A stretch of DNA of 64,000 nucleotides from contig NZ_RBWE01000001.1 of NCBI RefSeq assembly GCF_003627965.1, positions 1,135,096 to 1,199,095 on the forward strand. The letters are read 5' to 3'. The translations under genes were made by a program, and so were the position numbers. The notes below the pieces were generated by a model. The model did not search any database, was not told the origin of the DNA, and worked only from the letters and a program-made list of their open reading frames with translations. This stretch comes from Desulfofundulus salinus. GTDB lineage: Bacteria > Bacillota > Desulfotomaculia > Desulfotomaculales > Desulfovirgulaceae. Below are positions 8,495 to 16,730 of this stretch, piece by piece (the stretch's first letter is position 1; every line of letters starts with the position of its first letter).

Positions 8495-9214
8495 ATGACG
8501 GGAATTGAAGAGAAAATCAGCGTCTTGAAAGAAAAGCTGGGGTTCCTCTGGCAAAATGAGGATTTGTTGCGCCTGGCTTTGACCCATAGTTCCTATGCCT
8601 ACGAAAAAAATTTCCGGAGCCAGGAAAACAACCAGCGGTTGGAGTTCCTCGGCGATGCGGTACTGGAACTGGTGGTCAGCGATTATCTCTACCGCACCTA
8701 TCCCGGGCACACCGAAGGGGAATTGACCAGATTGCGGGCGGCAGTAGTGTGCGAGCCTTCTCTGGCCCGGACGGCCCGGGAACTGGATCTGGGTTCCTGC
8801 CTTTATATGGGCCGGGGGGAGGAACGTTCGGGGGGGCGGGAACGCCCCTCCATCCTGGCTGACGCCTTTGAGGCCCTTTTAGGGGCCATTTACCTCGACC
8901 AGGGGCTGGCAATGGCCAAAAAGGTTGCTCTTCAATACCTTAAGCCGGTTATTAAAGATGTGATGGAAGGTCGCGTGGAGCGGGACTATAAAACTGAATT
9001 GCAGGAAATCCTGCAAGAGGAAGGTAAAGTAGGCATCAGTTACGCCATTTTACGTGAGGAAGGTCCCGATCATCATAAAACCTTTACTGCCGCGGTATAT
9101 TTTGGAGGTAAGGAGATGGGTCGGGGACAGGGGCGTTCGAAAAAAGAAGCGGAGCAACAGGCCGCATGCCGGGCACTGGCCAGGCTGGGATATCTCCACG
9201 GGACGGAGCAGTAG
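8495..9214 (+). CDS. rnc: Ribonuclease III
   Basis: A 239-residue double-strand-specific endoribonuclease that processes rRNA precursors and structured mRNAs. The RNase III signature NQRLEFLGDAVLEL is near residues 44-57, a second acidic metal site (ADAFEALLGAIYLD) near 125, and a double-stranded RNA-binding domain occupies the last 70 residues. The usual length and order are kept, except that smc, which often sits between rnc and ftsY, is absent here. Confidence 0.96.
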   Translation: MTGIEEKISVLKEKLGFLWQNEDLLRLALTHSSYAYEKNFRSQENNQRLEFLGDAVLELVVSDYLYRTYPGHTEGELTRLRAAVVCEPSLARTARELDLGSCLYMGRGEERSGGRERPSILADAFEALLGAIYLDQGLAMAKKVALQYLKPVIKDVMEGRVERDYKTELQEILQEEGKVGISYAILREEGPDHHKTFTAAVYFGGKEMGRGQGRSKKEAEQQAACRALARLGYLHGTEQ

Positions 9215-9227
9215 GAGGTTTTTAGGG

Positions 9228-10139
9228 ATGGGGTTTTTTAACCGCCTGAAAGAGAGTTTAACGAAAACCCGCCAGGGTCTGGTGGAAAAAATCGAAAATC
9301 TCATTATCGGACGCCAGGCCATTGATGAAAGCCTCTTTGATGAGCTGGAGGAAGTGCTAATCGGAGCCGACGTGGGGGTGGAAACGGCCCTGGAGTTGAT
9401 GGAAACCCTGCGCCGGCAGGTTAAAGAACGAAAGATAAAAGATCCCGAACAGTTAAAGCCCCTTTTGCAGGACCTCATCCAGGACATCTTAAGCACAGGC
9501 GAGAGGTCCCTTAACCGGGGTGGCCCCCCCACGGTAATCCTGGTAGTGGGGGTTAACGGCGTGGGCAAGACCACCACCATCGGTAAGCTGGCCCACTACT
9601 TCAAATCCCGGGGAGAGCGGGTACTTCTCGGGGCGGCGGATACCTTCCGGGCGGCGGCCATCGATCAGCTGGAGATCTGGGGCCGGCGGGTAGGAGTGGA
9701 TGTGATCAAGCATAAAGAAGGGTCTGACCCGGCAGCCGTAGCCTATGATGCCCTGCAGGCGGCCAGGGCACGAAAAATGGACATGCTCATTATCGATACC
9801 GCCGGCCGGCTGCACACCAAAAGCAACCTCATGGATGAACTGAAAAAAATCCGCCGGGTGCTGGGTCGGGAACTGCCCGGGGCACCCCACGAGGTGTTGC
9901 TGGTGCTGGATGCCACCACAGGGCAAAATGCCATTTCCCAGGCCTGCCTGTTTGGCGAGGCCACCGGTGTGACGGGCATTGTCCTGACCAAGCTGGATGG
10001 TACGGCCAAGGGCGGGGTGATTATCGGCATCCGCCAGATCCTGGACATCCCGGTTAAATTCATTGGTATCGGTGAAGGAGTGGAGGACCTGCGTCCCTTT
10101 AACCCGCAGGAGTTTGTAGCCGCCTTATTTGAGAAATAG
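9228..10139 (+). CDS. ftsY: Signal recognition particle receptor FtsY
   Basis: A 303-residue SRP-type GTPase, without the long acidic A domain of E. coli FtsY. The N domain covers about residues 1-95. The G domain shows GVNGVGKTTT (108-117), DTAGR (190-194) and TKLDGTAKGG (about 253). ATG 9228 is chosen because it follows TAGGAGG and fits the family N-terminus MGFFNRLKESL; the frame runs further upstream inside rnc. It docks the SRP-ribosome complex at the membrane Sec translocon. Confidence 0.96.
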   Translation: MGFFNRLKESLTKTRQGLVEKIENLIIGRQAIDESLFDELEEVLIGADVGVETALELMETLRRQVKERKIKDPEQLKPLLQDLIQDILSTGERSLNRGGPPTVILVVGVNGVGKTTTIGKLAHYFKSRGERVLLGAADTFRAAAIDQLEIWGRRVGVDVIKHKEGSDPAAVAYDALQAARARKMDMLIIDTAGRLHTKSNLMDELKKIRRVLGRELPGAPHEVLLVLDATTGQNAISQACLFGEATGVTGIVLTKLDGTAKGGVIIGIRQILDIPVKFIGIGEGVEDLRPFNPQEFVAALFEK

Positions 10140-10147
10140 TCATTGCG

Positions 10148-10176
10148 AACCGGGTAGGAGGCCTGGTTTTCTTTTT
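10148..10176 (+). terminator. Weak intrinsic terminator after ftsY
   Basis: AACCGGG (10148-10154) can pair with CCTGGTT (10162-10168), including one G-T pair, followed by TTTTCTTTTT. It closes the fab-ftsY operon against the convergent reductase gene. Confidence 0.6.
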
Positions 10177-11275
10177 ACATCCCGGGGTGGATTTTTTGCT
10201 TTAATTGCTGCAAGAGGTTGAGCAATTCCGTGCCGTATTGTAATACGTCAATGTTGGTATTGTAAATGAGCTGTTTTATCCCGGGGGTGCTGACCAGTTT
10301 TACCAGGTTGTCGAAATCGGCGTTGTTCATATTGTTGAGTATCTGGCGTAAAGTTGCCAGGCGGGTGATCTTCCGTCGTAAATCGCGGGTCAGGTTGGTG
10401 TAGGATTCCCCCCGGGCCAGTGCCCGGCCGGCATAAACCCCGCTCCTAATGGAGAACATGACGCCGAATCCTAAAAAAGGCTCCATAAATCCCCCGGCAT
10501 TCCCGATCATCAATATATTGCCTACTTGCGGCGGGTAGCAATAGCCACTGATATGTTGTAGGGAAAAATTATCTAACACCTGGTAATCAAGTTTTTCCAT
10601 TTCCCAGAAGAGACGCCATTTCTCTTCAATCTCATCGGCATTGCTATTGCTAACTATTAAAATCAGGGAGGCGCGGTGAGCATTAAAAGGTGAGAGGTAG
10701 GCGTAGGCATGGCGTGAGTATTTAGTATTGACCCACATGATCAGGGTATTGGGGTCGAAGTTCCCCAGTACCACCGCTCCCCGCACCCAGGTTTTCAAGA
10801 AGTCCTGCCAGCAGCCCAGCGTGCGCGCGACCGTTGGTGTGCCGTCGGCCACCACCACGTAATCGTAATGGCGCGCCAGCACCTGCCAGTCGGCATAACG
10901 GTTAAAATATACCGGCGTTTTTAAAAGGGAGTAGAGCTGGCTTTCCGTGGAATTTTCGTCCTGCCCCCGCTGGATGAAATAACCCAGGTGTCCGGTAACA
11001 GTGCGGGTGACGTTGGGCATATGCATAATTACTCTTTTCCAGGGGGCCAGGGGCTTGATGGGCAAATGCAGTTCGTTTTTTAAGTAATCCATCTGGTCTT
11101 TGATGGGCCGGGACATAAGTTGTAAAAGCCCGCCTACATGGTTAAAAGCTTCCCCTGCCCGGGAGCGCTGCTCAAAAATAGCCGGGGCAATACCGTGACG
11201 CTCCAGTTCCAGGGCGCAGGCCAGGCCGGAAATACCGGCGCCGATAATGGCAATCCGGGGCGTGTGGCGACCCAT
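10175..11275 (-). CDS. FAD-dependent oxidoreductase, geranylgeranyl-reductase-like
   Basis: A 366-residue flavoprotein with an N-terminal dinucleotide-binding motif IIGAGISGLACALELE and a second FAD motif ILMIGNAGGFMEPFLGFG near residue 280, the pattern of the geranylgeranyl reductase/FixC-like family. Substrate is unknown; isoprenoid or quinone side-chain reduction is a family-based guess. It is a clear paralog of the gene at 12478-13578: same length, same VVAIIGAG/GALVLGxFDP/GNxGGF landmarks. The two lie either side of a germination-type permease. A C-terminal helical tail of about 70 residues with repeated Leu/Asn follows the FAD fold. Confidence 0.72.
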   Translation of the reverse strand: MGRHTPRIAIIGAGISGLACALELERHGIAPAIFEQRSRAGEAFNHVGGLLQLMSRPIKDQMDYLKNELHLPIKPLAPWKRVIMHMPNVTRTVTGHLGYFIQRGQDENSTESQLYSLLKTPVYFNRYADWQVLARHYDYVVVADGTPTVARTLGCWQDFLKTWVRGAVVLGNFDPNTLIMWVNTKYSRHAYAYLSPFNAHRASLILIVSNSNADEIEEKWRLFWEMEKLDYQVLDNFSLQHISGYCYPPQVGNILMIGNAGGFMEPFLGFGVMFSIRSGVYAGRALARGESYTNLTRDLRRKITRLATLRQILNNMNNADFDNLVKLVSTPGIKQLIYNTNIDVLQYGTELLNLLQQLKQKIHPGM

Positions 11276-11403
11276 GTTTTGTCCCTCCCATGAAACAAAC
11301 TTTTACCTTAGTATACCCTTGAGGTTTTCATATAAGCCCTAACCCTGTATATCTACCCCCGTTTCCATACACAATACTATGGAAGTAAAAGGGGGTGCAG
11401 TCA

Positions 11404-12519
11404 GTGGATCAGGGTGGAGGCGATAACCTCATTGAAAAAGGGCGAATTTCCTCCCGCCAGTTAGCCATGTTGCTCTTTACCCTGGTCATATCGACCATCG
11501 ATGTTTACCTGCCGGCAGTGGTGGCCGGTGTAGCCGGAAGGGATGCCTGGATTGCAGTAATCCTGGCGGTTTTCTATGCCCTGATCATCTGGGCAGTGGC
11601 CATAGCCCTGGCCGCTCGTTTTCCTCGTCAGACGATTATCCACTACAGCAAGGAAGTGTTAGGCCCCATCCTGGGGGGCTTCATTGGATTGTTACTGATT
11701 ATTTTTTTCTTTTTTGTGGGGACTAGCATCACTCGCATGCTGGCCGATGTCATGGTCACGGCCTTTATGCCAGGCACACCTCTAGTGGTTTTTACCACGA
11801 GCGTTATGCTGGTGGCTTCTTATGCAGTCTTTAGCGGGCTTGAGGTCATAGCCCGGGTAAACGAAATTATGCTCCCCCTGGGACTCGCCGCACTCATTTT
11901 TGTTGGTTTCGGTTCTTTGCCTCAGGTAGATTTTGGTAACTTCTTACCCGTGATGGAACAGGGCCTGGGGCCGGTGAACTGGGGAGGTGTCATTTTAGTC
12001 AGTACCTTAGCCGAAATTGTGATCGTACTGATGCTCTATCCATATATAAATGACCAGACCCGGGTCGGAGTAAATGGCCTGTGGGCGCTCCTGGGTTTGG
12101 GGGCGGCCATGCAAATTGGCGTGCTGGCCATCGGTCTTTTTACCGCAGAGGTTACCGCTACCATGAACTTTCCGGCCCTGGAAATGGTGCGGGCCATCAG
12201 GTTGGGAGCTTTTATAACCCACCTGGATGTGGTAATCGTGGCTGTTTGGGTGGGAGGCATTTTTTTAAAGCTGGCCCTGCTTTATTATGTGGTGACTTTA
12301 GGGCTGGCCCAGTGGCTGGGCCTGTCCAGCTACCAATCCCTGTTGGCACCAGTGGGGATCTGGATGGTTATCTATTCACTGTTCGCCTATCATTCCATAG
12401 CCGATTTTTGGGCCCTGGAGTTGAAGGTGTTTCCCGGATACTCTTTGTCTCATACATTTTTAATTCCCTTGTTTCTTTTAGTGGTGGCGTGGGTGCGCGG
12501 ATTGGGGGCGAAAAGTTAA
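11404..12519 (+). CDS. GerAB-family spore germination permease (orphan)
   Basis: A 371-residue polytopic membrane protein of the GerAB/ArcD/ProY (endospore germination permease) family, with about ten hydrophobic segments and the family start ISSRQLAMLLFTLVISTIDVY. GerAB proteins form the B subunit of nutrient germinant receptors in the spore inner membrane. No gerAA or gerAC is next to it, so it is an orphan or works with subunits encoded elsewhere. GTG 11404 is preferred to GTG 11395, because the latter is inside the ribosome binding site AAAAGGGGGTG. Its last 42 bp are antisense to the end of the next, convergent gene. Confidence 0.8.
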   Translation: MDQGGGDNLIEKGRISSRQLAMLLFTLVISTIDVYLPAVVAGVAGRDAWIAVILAVFYALIIWAVAIALAARFPRQTIIHYSKEVLGPILGGFIGLLLIIFFFFVGTSITRMLADVMVTAFMPGTPLVVFTTSVMLVASYAVFSGLEVIARVNEIMLPLGLAALIFVGFGSLPQVDFGNFLPVMEQGLGPVNWGGVILVSTLAEIVIVLMLYPYINDQTRVGVNGLWALLGLGAAMQIGVLAIGLFTAEVTATMNFPALEMVRAIRLGAFITHLDVVIVAVWVGGIFLKLALLYYVVTLGLAQWLGLSSYQSLLAPVGIWMVIYSLFAYHSIADFWALELKVFPGYSLSHTFLIPLFLLVVAWVRGLGAKS

Positions 12520-13578
12520 TTTATTAAACTCAGACAAAATGGCATAAATTTTAGGGATTATATCCAGCCCGGAATGGTAGATAAGGTGCTTTATGCCGGG
12601 TATCCCCAGAATGCCTACCAGGCGGTCCAGACCGTGGTTGTCCAGTTTGTCCAGGCTGGAGCGCAGTTCGTTCAGCTCGTTAATGCGCCGGGTCAAAGGC
12701 TTTACCAGCCTTTCATAATCATCATTGCTGGCAATGGCCCGTGCGGCCAGCACACCGCTGATCATCCCGGAAAAAAGGCCCAGGCCGAGGAGGCTGCTGA
12801 CAAAGCCCCCGCTATTGCCAACCAGGAGGATGTTGCCCACCTGGTGACGGGTGACCTGGCCGCAGTGAAATTGCTGTTCATAAGTTTCTGTGATGTGGTA
12901 ATGCAGATTTTCCGCTTCCAGAAAAAGTTCCCAGTAATCATCCATTTCCTCGGGTTTAATTCCTCCTACACAGAGGTGCATACTGGCCCGGCCCCGGTCG
13001 AAGGGAGCCAGATAACCATAGCTGTGACCCGCGTAACGGGTATCCCAGAACATATGGAAGGTGTGAGGGTCAAATTGCCCCAGTACCAGGGCTCCCTTGA
13101 TGACTACATTGGTATATTCCTGCCACAGGCCCAACTGGCGGGCGGTTTTGCTGTCTCCCGTGGCCACTACCACCCAGTCGAATTCCCGGGCCAGGTCCCG
13201 CGGATCGGCAATGGTCTCAAAAACTACCGACGAGTTGAGCCGGGCTGCCAGCTGGTTTTCAATGGAAAGGGGAGAGCGCCCCCGGTAAACCAGATATCCC
13301 AGACGCCGGGATCGGATGACCGACCGGTGGCTGGGGCTGTACATAACAATAGAGTGCAGGGGAGCCAGGGGGTGTAGATAAAGACCATATTTACGGGCCA
13401 GATAAGCCAGCTGGTCTTTCACGGGAAGCCACGCCATGTGCAAAAGTATATCCACCCGCTCCACCGGGTGGCCTACGCGGTGATACCGCTCAATAATAAC
13501 CGGTTTTATCCCGAGCCGTTGCAGTTCCAGGGCGCAGGCCAGACCGCTGGGCCCGGCGCCAATGATGGCTACGCGCAA
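12478..13578 (-). CDS. FAD-dependent oxidoreductase, geranylgeranyl-reductase-like (paralog)
   Basis: A 366-residue paralog of the reductase at 10175-11275. It has the N-terminal FAD motif VAIIGAGPSGLACALELQRLG, a central GALVLGQFDPHTF, and GNILLVGNSGGFVSSLLGLG near residue 275. The substrate is not known. Gene duplication flanking the GerAB gene suggests a shared role, perhaps in the spore membrane, but that is inference. Its 3' end overlaps the convergent permease gene by 42 bp, so the final 14 residues are encoded opposite the permease C-terminus. Confidence 0.72.
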   Translation of the reverse strand: MRVAIIGAGPSGLACALELQRLGIKPVIIERYHRVGHPVERVDILLHMAWLPVKDQLAYLARKYGLYLHPLAPLHSIVMYSPSHRSVIRSRRLGYLVYRGRSPLSIENQLAARLNSSVVFETIADPRDLAREFDWVVVATGDSKTARQLGLWQEYTNVVIKGALVLGQFDPHTFHMFWDTRYAGHSYGYLAPFDRGRASMHLCVGGIKPEEMDDYWELFLEAENLHYHITETYEQQFHCGQVTRHQVGNILLVGNSGGFVSSLLGLGLFSGMISGVLAARAIASNDDYERLVKPLTRRINELNELRSSLDKLDNHGLDRLVGILGIPGIKHLIYHSGLDIIPKIYAILSEFNKLTFRPQSAHPRHH

Positions 13579-13734
13579 AAAGAATCACTCCCGCCTGACT
13601 TTCTATTAGCTTTACTCATATTGTTTGATACAGCAGGAGATATTATGAGTTAATCATATTCGGATTCGATTCAGCCTTACCCCAAAGCGGGTGGAAGACA
13701 TGCCGGGCAAAATGGAAGGGGAGACAGGTGACGC

Positions 13735-14184
13735 ATGCCCTGGGTTATTTCCTTTGCGATTAGCTGGCTGGTTTTCTTTGCCCTGGCGGACCGCCGGAGG
13801 TACATGCCCCTGTTAGTGGGGGGGCTGGCGGCCGTGATTGTTCAGCTTTTAACCGATAATATGGGACATTACCTGAATCTTTACCGTATATCCGATCCCG
13901 TGCTCCCTATCTTTTATTCTTCCGCGTTTTTTACCTTTGGACCCGTGTTTACCATGGGTGCCCTTTTCGGCCAGTACCTTCCTTCCCTGCGCTGGCTCCA
14001 GGGGCTCCACATTATGGCCTTTTCCGGCCTGTTCCTGTTGGAAGAGCGTATGTTTATGCTGGCGGGCGTTCTGGTATATACCCATTGGGATCATTTTGCC
14101 AGTCTACTTGTGAATACGCTGGTCTTCACTGGCCTGGCCTGGCTTGTGGAGAGCCAGCGTGTGGGCTGGGGTAGCCCGGGTTAA
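13735..14184 (+). CDS. CBO0543-like membrane protein
   Basis: A 149-residue, very hydrophobic protein with about four or five membrane segments and short loops, resembling the CBO0543 family of clostridial and bacillar membrane proteins of unknown function. Recognisable features are a Trp/Arg-rich first loop (LADRRRYMP) and a mid-protein LEERMFM with charged residues inside the membrane region. The gene at 14442-14885 encodes a similar protein. A GGAGACAGG site precedes the ATG. No function can be assigned. Confidence 0.65.
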   Translation: MPWVISFAISWLVFFALADRRRYMPLLVGGLAAVIVQLLTDNMGHYLNLYRISDPVLPIFYSSAFFTFGPVFTMGALFGQYLPSLRWLQGLHIMAFSGLFLLEERMFMLAGVLVYTHWDHFASLLVNTLVFTGLAWLVESQRVGWGSPG

Positions 14185-14328
14185 ATCCTTTGTTCCAACC
14201 GGGTTCCTTTCTCTGGATCGAGGCTGCAAGACCGGGGATCGGTAGATTTCAAATTTACACGGGTTTCACAGCAATTAAGTGGACCTATTAATTTAAAAAT
14301 AGGTTTGCCACCTGATGGAGGGTATGAG

Positions 14329-14418
14329 GTGAATCTCTTTACTTTTACCGTTTTTTCTGTTGGGGTGGCCCTGGCCGTGGTCCTGTGGCTGCTGGTAATC
14401 AGAATGCTGGAATCGTGA
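14329..14418 (+). CDS. Putative 29-residue single-span membrane peptide
   Basis: A short frame starting at GTG 14329 behind GGAGGG (6-nt spacing) encodes NLFTFTVFSVGVALAVVLWL... ending in LVIRMLES. It is one hydrophobic helix with a charged C-terminus. It lies between the two CBO0543-like genes on the same strand. Evidence is limited to the ribosome binding site, the composition and the position, so it may be chance. Confidence 0.4.
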   Translation: MNLFTFTVFSVGVALAVVLWLLVIRMLES

Positions 14419-14441
14419 AATGTTAGGGTAGGTATGGGGCT

Positions 14442-14885
14442 TTGGTCTGGTTGATATGGTTTATCTTTTCACTGGGATTATCTATTTTAGCGGCGGGAAA
14501 GAAAGGCTGGCTTCAGTTCTGGCCTGTGGGTCTGGTTGCCCTGGTAGTGGTCTATGTCCTGGACAGCGCCCTTGTCGATTTGGGGGCTTTTTCCTATCAT
14601 TACGGCGTGCCGGCTTTGGGGGGGCTGCCCTTGCTGTACTTTTTATCCATTTTTCCCAACGGCATTATTTTGGCCCGATTTTACCCGCTCCGGCGCCGCT
14701 TGCGCCTGCCGTATGTGCTGGTGGTGGCGGCATTGTTTTTATTTGTGGAGCGGTTTATGATCATCACGGGTAGTTTCCGGCACCTGCATTGGACGCTGGA
14801 GTATAGCCTGGTGTTGAATGTAATTGGAATGATCCTGGTTCTGTGGTTGGGAGAGTGGCTGGGGGTGATTAAACCGGGGGAGTAA
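14442..14885 (+). CDS. CBO0543-like membrane protein (second copy)
   Basis: A 147-residue hydrophobic protein, about four or five membrane spans, similar in plan to the protein at 13735-14184: early Lys/Trp loop, central LPLLYFLSIFPNG, then an FVERFM motif that aligns with EERMFM of the other. The start is TTG 14442 because no ATG or GTG fits and TAGGGTAGG lies upstream. Function unknown. The two copies and the tiny membrane peptide between them look like a local duplication. Confidence 0.62.
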   Translation: MVWLIWFIFSLGLSILAAGKKGWLQFWPVGLVALVVVYVLDSALVDLGAFSYHYGVPALGGLPLLYFLSIFPNGIILARFYPLRRRLRLPYVLVVAALFLFVERFMIITGSFRHLHWTLEYSLVLNVIGMILVLWLGEWLGVIKPGE

Positions 14886-14920
14886 TGTGAGGAAGTTTCC
14901 GGGGCAGGCGGTAAGTATAA

Positions 14921-15175
14921 TTACAGCCGGAAGCGGGGGCGCGTTTCCAGCCCGGGCAGAATTTTAGTGGGAGCGAAGGGATTGGCTTCCATAGCTATTA
15001 TTTCAGTGCGCAGGACAAGCACATGTTGTGTTTCTTCATCCCTCAAACGCATGAAAAGCTCCCGGGCAACCGGGTTGACCATTAGCAGCATTTGTTCATT
15101 GTAAAAGGTCTGGCTCCATATCTTGTCTATCAGTACATCGTACAGTAGATCCAGCTTATTCACGGTTTTTTTCAC
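14921..15175 (-). CDS. Half-size ferritin-like protein with an ExxH motif
   Basis: An 84-residue helical protein. The segment FMRLRDEETQHVLVLRTEI carries an ExxH like the metal-binding helix of rubrerythrin or ferritin-like folds, but the protein is only half the length of a four-helix bundle, so it would need to dimerise. It is the last gene of an arsR-led trio on the minus strand, 1 bp after its partner. A role in metal or oxidative stress is inferred from the fold and the regulator, not shown. It has a Pro-rich, Arg-rich end (ETRPRFRL). Confidence 0.5.
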   Translation of the reverse strand: MKKTVNKLDLLYDVLIDKIWSQTFYNEQMLLMVNPVARELFMRLRDEETQHVLVLRTEIIAMEANPFAPTKILPGLETRPRFRL

Positions 15176-15176
15176 C

Positions 15177-15419
15177 TCAACGAATGTTTAATTCCTTCAT
15201 TTCCTTTTTAAGCATGGCAACACGCCGGCGGCTTGTCACGGCAAAGTGGCCAAAGAGTTCCTTTAACTTTTTATCCCGGGCGTTACGGGCTAAAAAGGCG
15301 TATTTTGACTGGCGCTTTTGTTCCATATCTATGGCCAGTTTAATGGCATTGTTGAGAACTTCCTTTTCGGTAAGCAAAGACAAGTCAACCACCTCACTAT
15401 ATTTAGTCTTTTCTTTCAA
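15177..15419 (-). CDS. Half-size ferritin-like protein lacking metal ligands
   Basis: An 80-residue helical protein resembling one half of a rubrerythrin-like bundle (NNAIKLAIDMEQKRQSKYAF, then a second helix LKELFGHFAVTSRRRVAMLKKEM). Where rubrerythrins have ExxH in the second helix, this has TSRRR, so the usual iron site looks lost. The start codon overlaps the end of arsR, suggesting translational coupling. It may pair with the adjacent 84-residue protein to complete a bundle. That is a hypothesis. Confidence 0.5.
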   Translation of the reverse strand: MKEKTKYSEVVDLSLLTEKEVLNNAIKLAIDMEQKRQSKYAFLARNARDKKLKELFGHFAVTSRRRVAMLKKEMKELNIR

Positions 15420-15711
15420 GGCTCCGGTTATGCGCTACAACATTCATTAAGACCTTCATCAAATCTTTGACCAGTTCATTGGTCACGGTATAACAAATTT
15501 CTGTTCCTTGGCGCCGGCCCCTGATGATTCCCCGGGATTTCAAAATGCCTAAATGTTGGGAAACGGTGGATTGTGGTAAATCGAGGCATTCTCGCATTCT
15601 GGTCACGTTGCATTCGTTGTTGATCAGCCCGTCTACAATACACAGGCGAATGGGGTGGGCCAGGGCTTTCAGGAGTTCGGCCTTTTCCTCGTATTGCTGG
15701 AATTTGTTCAT
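15403..15711 (-). CDS. ArsR-family winged-helix regulator
   Basis: A 102-residue ArsR/SmtB-type repressor. The winged helix is clear: LLKALAHPIRLCIVDGL, then LDLPQSTVSQHLGILKSRGI as recognition helix, then a wing RRQGTEICYTV. Possible sensing thiols are Cys residues in CIVDGLINNECNV and MRECLDL. An ATG nine codons upstream (15738) has no ribosome binding site, whereas AGGTGAT precedes the ATG at 15711, which is chosen. It leads an operon with two half-ferritin genes and probably controls it from the inverted repeat at 15725-15748. Confidence 0.8.
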   Translation of the reverse strand: MNKFQQYEEKAELLKALAHPIRLCIVDGLINNECNVTRMRECLDLPQSTVSQHLGILKSRGIIRGRRQGTEICYTVTNELVKDLMKVLMNVVAHNRSLERKD

Positions 15712-15724
15712 AGCATCACCTGCT

Positions 15725-15776
15725 ATCGTTTTATCCATATATTACGATTTTAAAGTAGCCCTTTTTGCCCTGTCAA
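15725..15776 (-). promoter_or_regulatory. Promoter and candidate operator of the arsR operon
   Basis: On the minus strand TTGACA (15776-15771) is followed after 17 bp by TTAAAA (15753-15748). Just downstream is an inverted repeat ATCGT/ACGAT (arms 15725-15729 and 15744-15748), a plausible ArsR site covering the start of transcription. Confidence 0.5.
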
Positions 15777-15927
15777 TGATTTGTTGGTGGTTCAATATTT
15801 TTAAAAGTCGAAAGGAAAGTGGGGAGGAAGGGCGAATAGTAGGAAAGGTTAAAAAGAAGGCTAATTAAAAACCCGATGGATGGCATGGCTATTCCGGCGG
15901 GAAATACTGCTACGGAGGGCTTTCATT

Positions 15928-16713
15928 ATGACTGTACGCATAGCCATCATTGGCGGGACGGGAGTGTACGATCCCAATATTTTAAGCAATGTTCGCCAGA
16001 AACGCCTGGAAACCCCCTTTGGTCCGGCCTGGGTAAAGATCGGCACCTACCAGGGCAGGGAGGTGGCCTTTATGGCCCGGCACGGGGAAGACCACTCGGT
16101 GCCCCCACACCTTGTTAACTACCGGGCCAACATTTGGGGTCTCAGGCAGCTGGGGGTGAAAAACGTCTTTGCCACGGCCGCCGTGGGTTCTTTGAATCCG
16201 GAAATGAAGCCCAAACAGTTTGTTTTCGTGGATCAGTTTCTGGATTTTACCAGGTCCCGGGTTCAGACTTTTGTGGAGAAAGGGGTGGTTCACCTGGACA
16301 TGACCGACCCCTATTGTCCCGAATTGCGAATGACGCTGGCCCGGGCCGCGCAGGAGCTGGAACTGGAGTATCATGCCAAAGGTATCTATGTTTGTACTGA
16401 AGGGCCGCGCTTTGAAACCCCGGCGGAGATCCGCATGTTCCGGCAACTGGGCGGAGACCTGGTGGGCATGACCAGTGTGCCCGAGGTAGTCCTGGCCCGG
16501 GAGGCAGGTATTTGTTATGCCACCATTGCCATGGTGACCAATTTTGCTGCAGGTATTTCGCCCACCCGCCTCTCCCACCAGGAAGTGGTGGATGTGATGG
16601 CCGAAAATGCAGGCAACCTGCGCCGGCTGGTTATGCGGGCCATTGAGCTTTTGGACCCGGATCGCACCTGCCTGTGTCACGAGTCACCGCTGGATCCCTC
16701 GGCGGTGAAATAA
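15928..16713 (+). CDS. mtnP: S-methyl-5'-thioadenosine (or thioinosine) phosphorylase
   Basis: A 261-residue family 2 nucleoside phosphorylase: [12 protein letters not shown] at the N-terminus, [21 protein letters not shown] for phosphate binding, and [15 protein letters not shown] with [17 protein letters not shown]. It splits methylthioadenosine or its deaminated form into base and 5-methylthioribose-1-phosphate. ATG 15928 fits the family start and has GGAGGG upstream. It leads mtnP-mtnA-ahcY-aldolase-mtaD. Because an MTA/SAH deaminase is in the same operon, the inosine form may be the real substrate; the sequence alone does not settle it. Confidence 0.88.
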   Translation: MTVRIAIIGGTGVYDPNILSNVRQKRLETPFGPAWVKIGTYQGREVAFMARHGEDHSVPPHLVNYRANIWGLRQLGVKNVFATAAVGSLNPEMKPKQFVFVDQFLDFTRSRVQTFVEKGVVHLDMTDPYCPELRMTLARAAQELELEYHAKGIYVCTEGPRFETPAEIRMFRQLGGDLVGMTSVPEVVLAREAGICYATIAMVTNFAAGISPTRLSHQEVVDVMAENAGNLRRLVMRAIELLDPDRTCLCHESPLDPSAVK

Positions 16714-16730
16714 AGGAAGGGGTGGGTACC

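Noticed and set aside
9215..9228. A lost smc gene between rnc and ftsY
   Set aside because: The genes are only 13 bp apart with a normal ribosome binding site and no remnant; smc may simply be elsewhere, which cannot be checked here.
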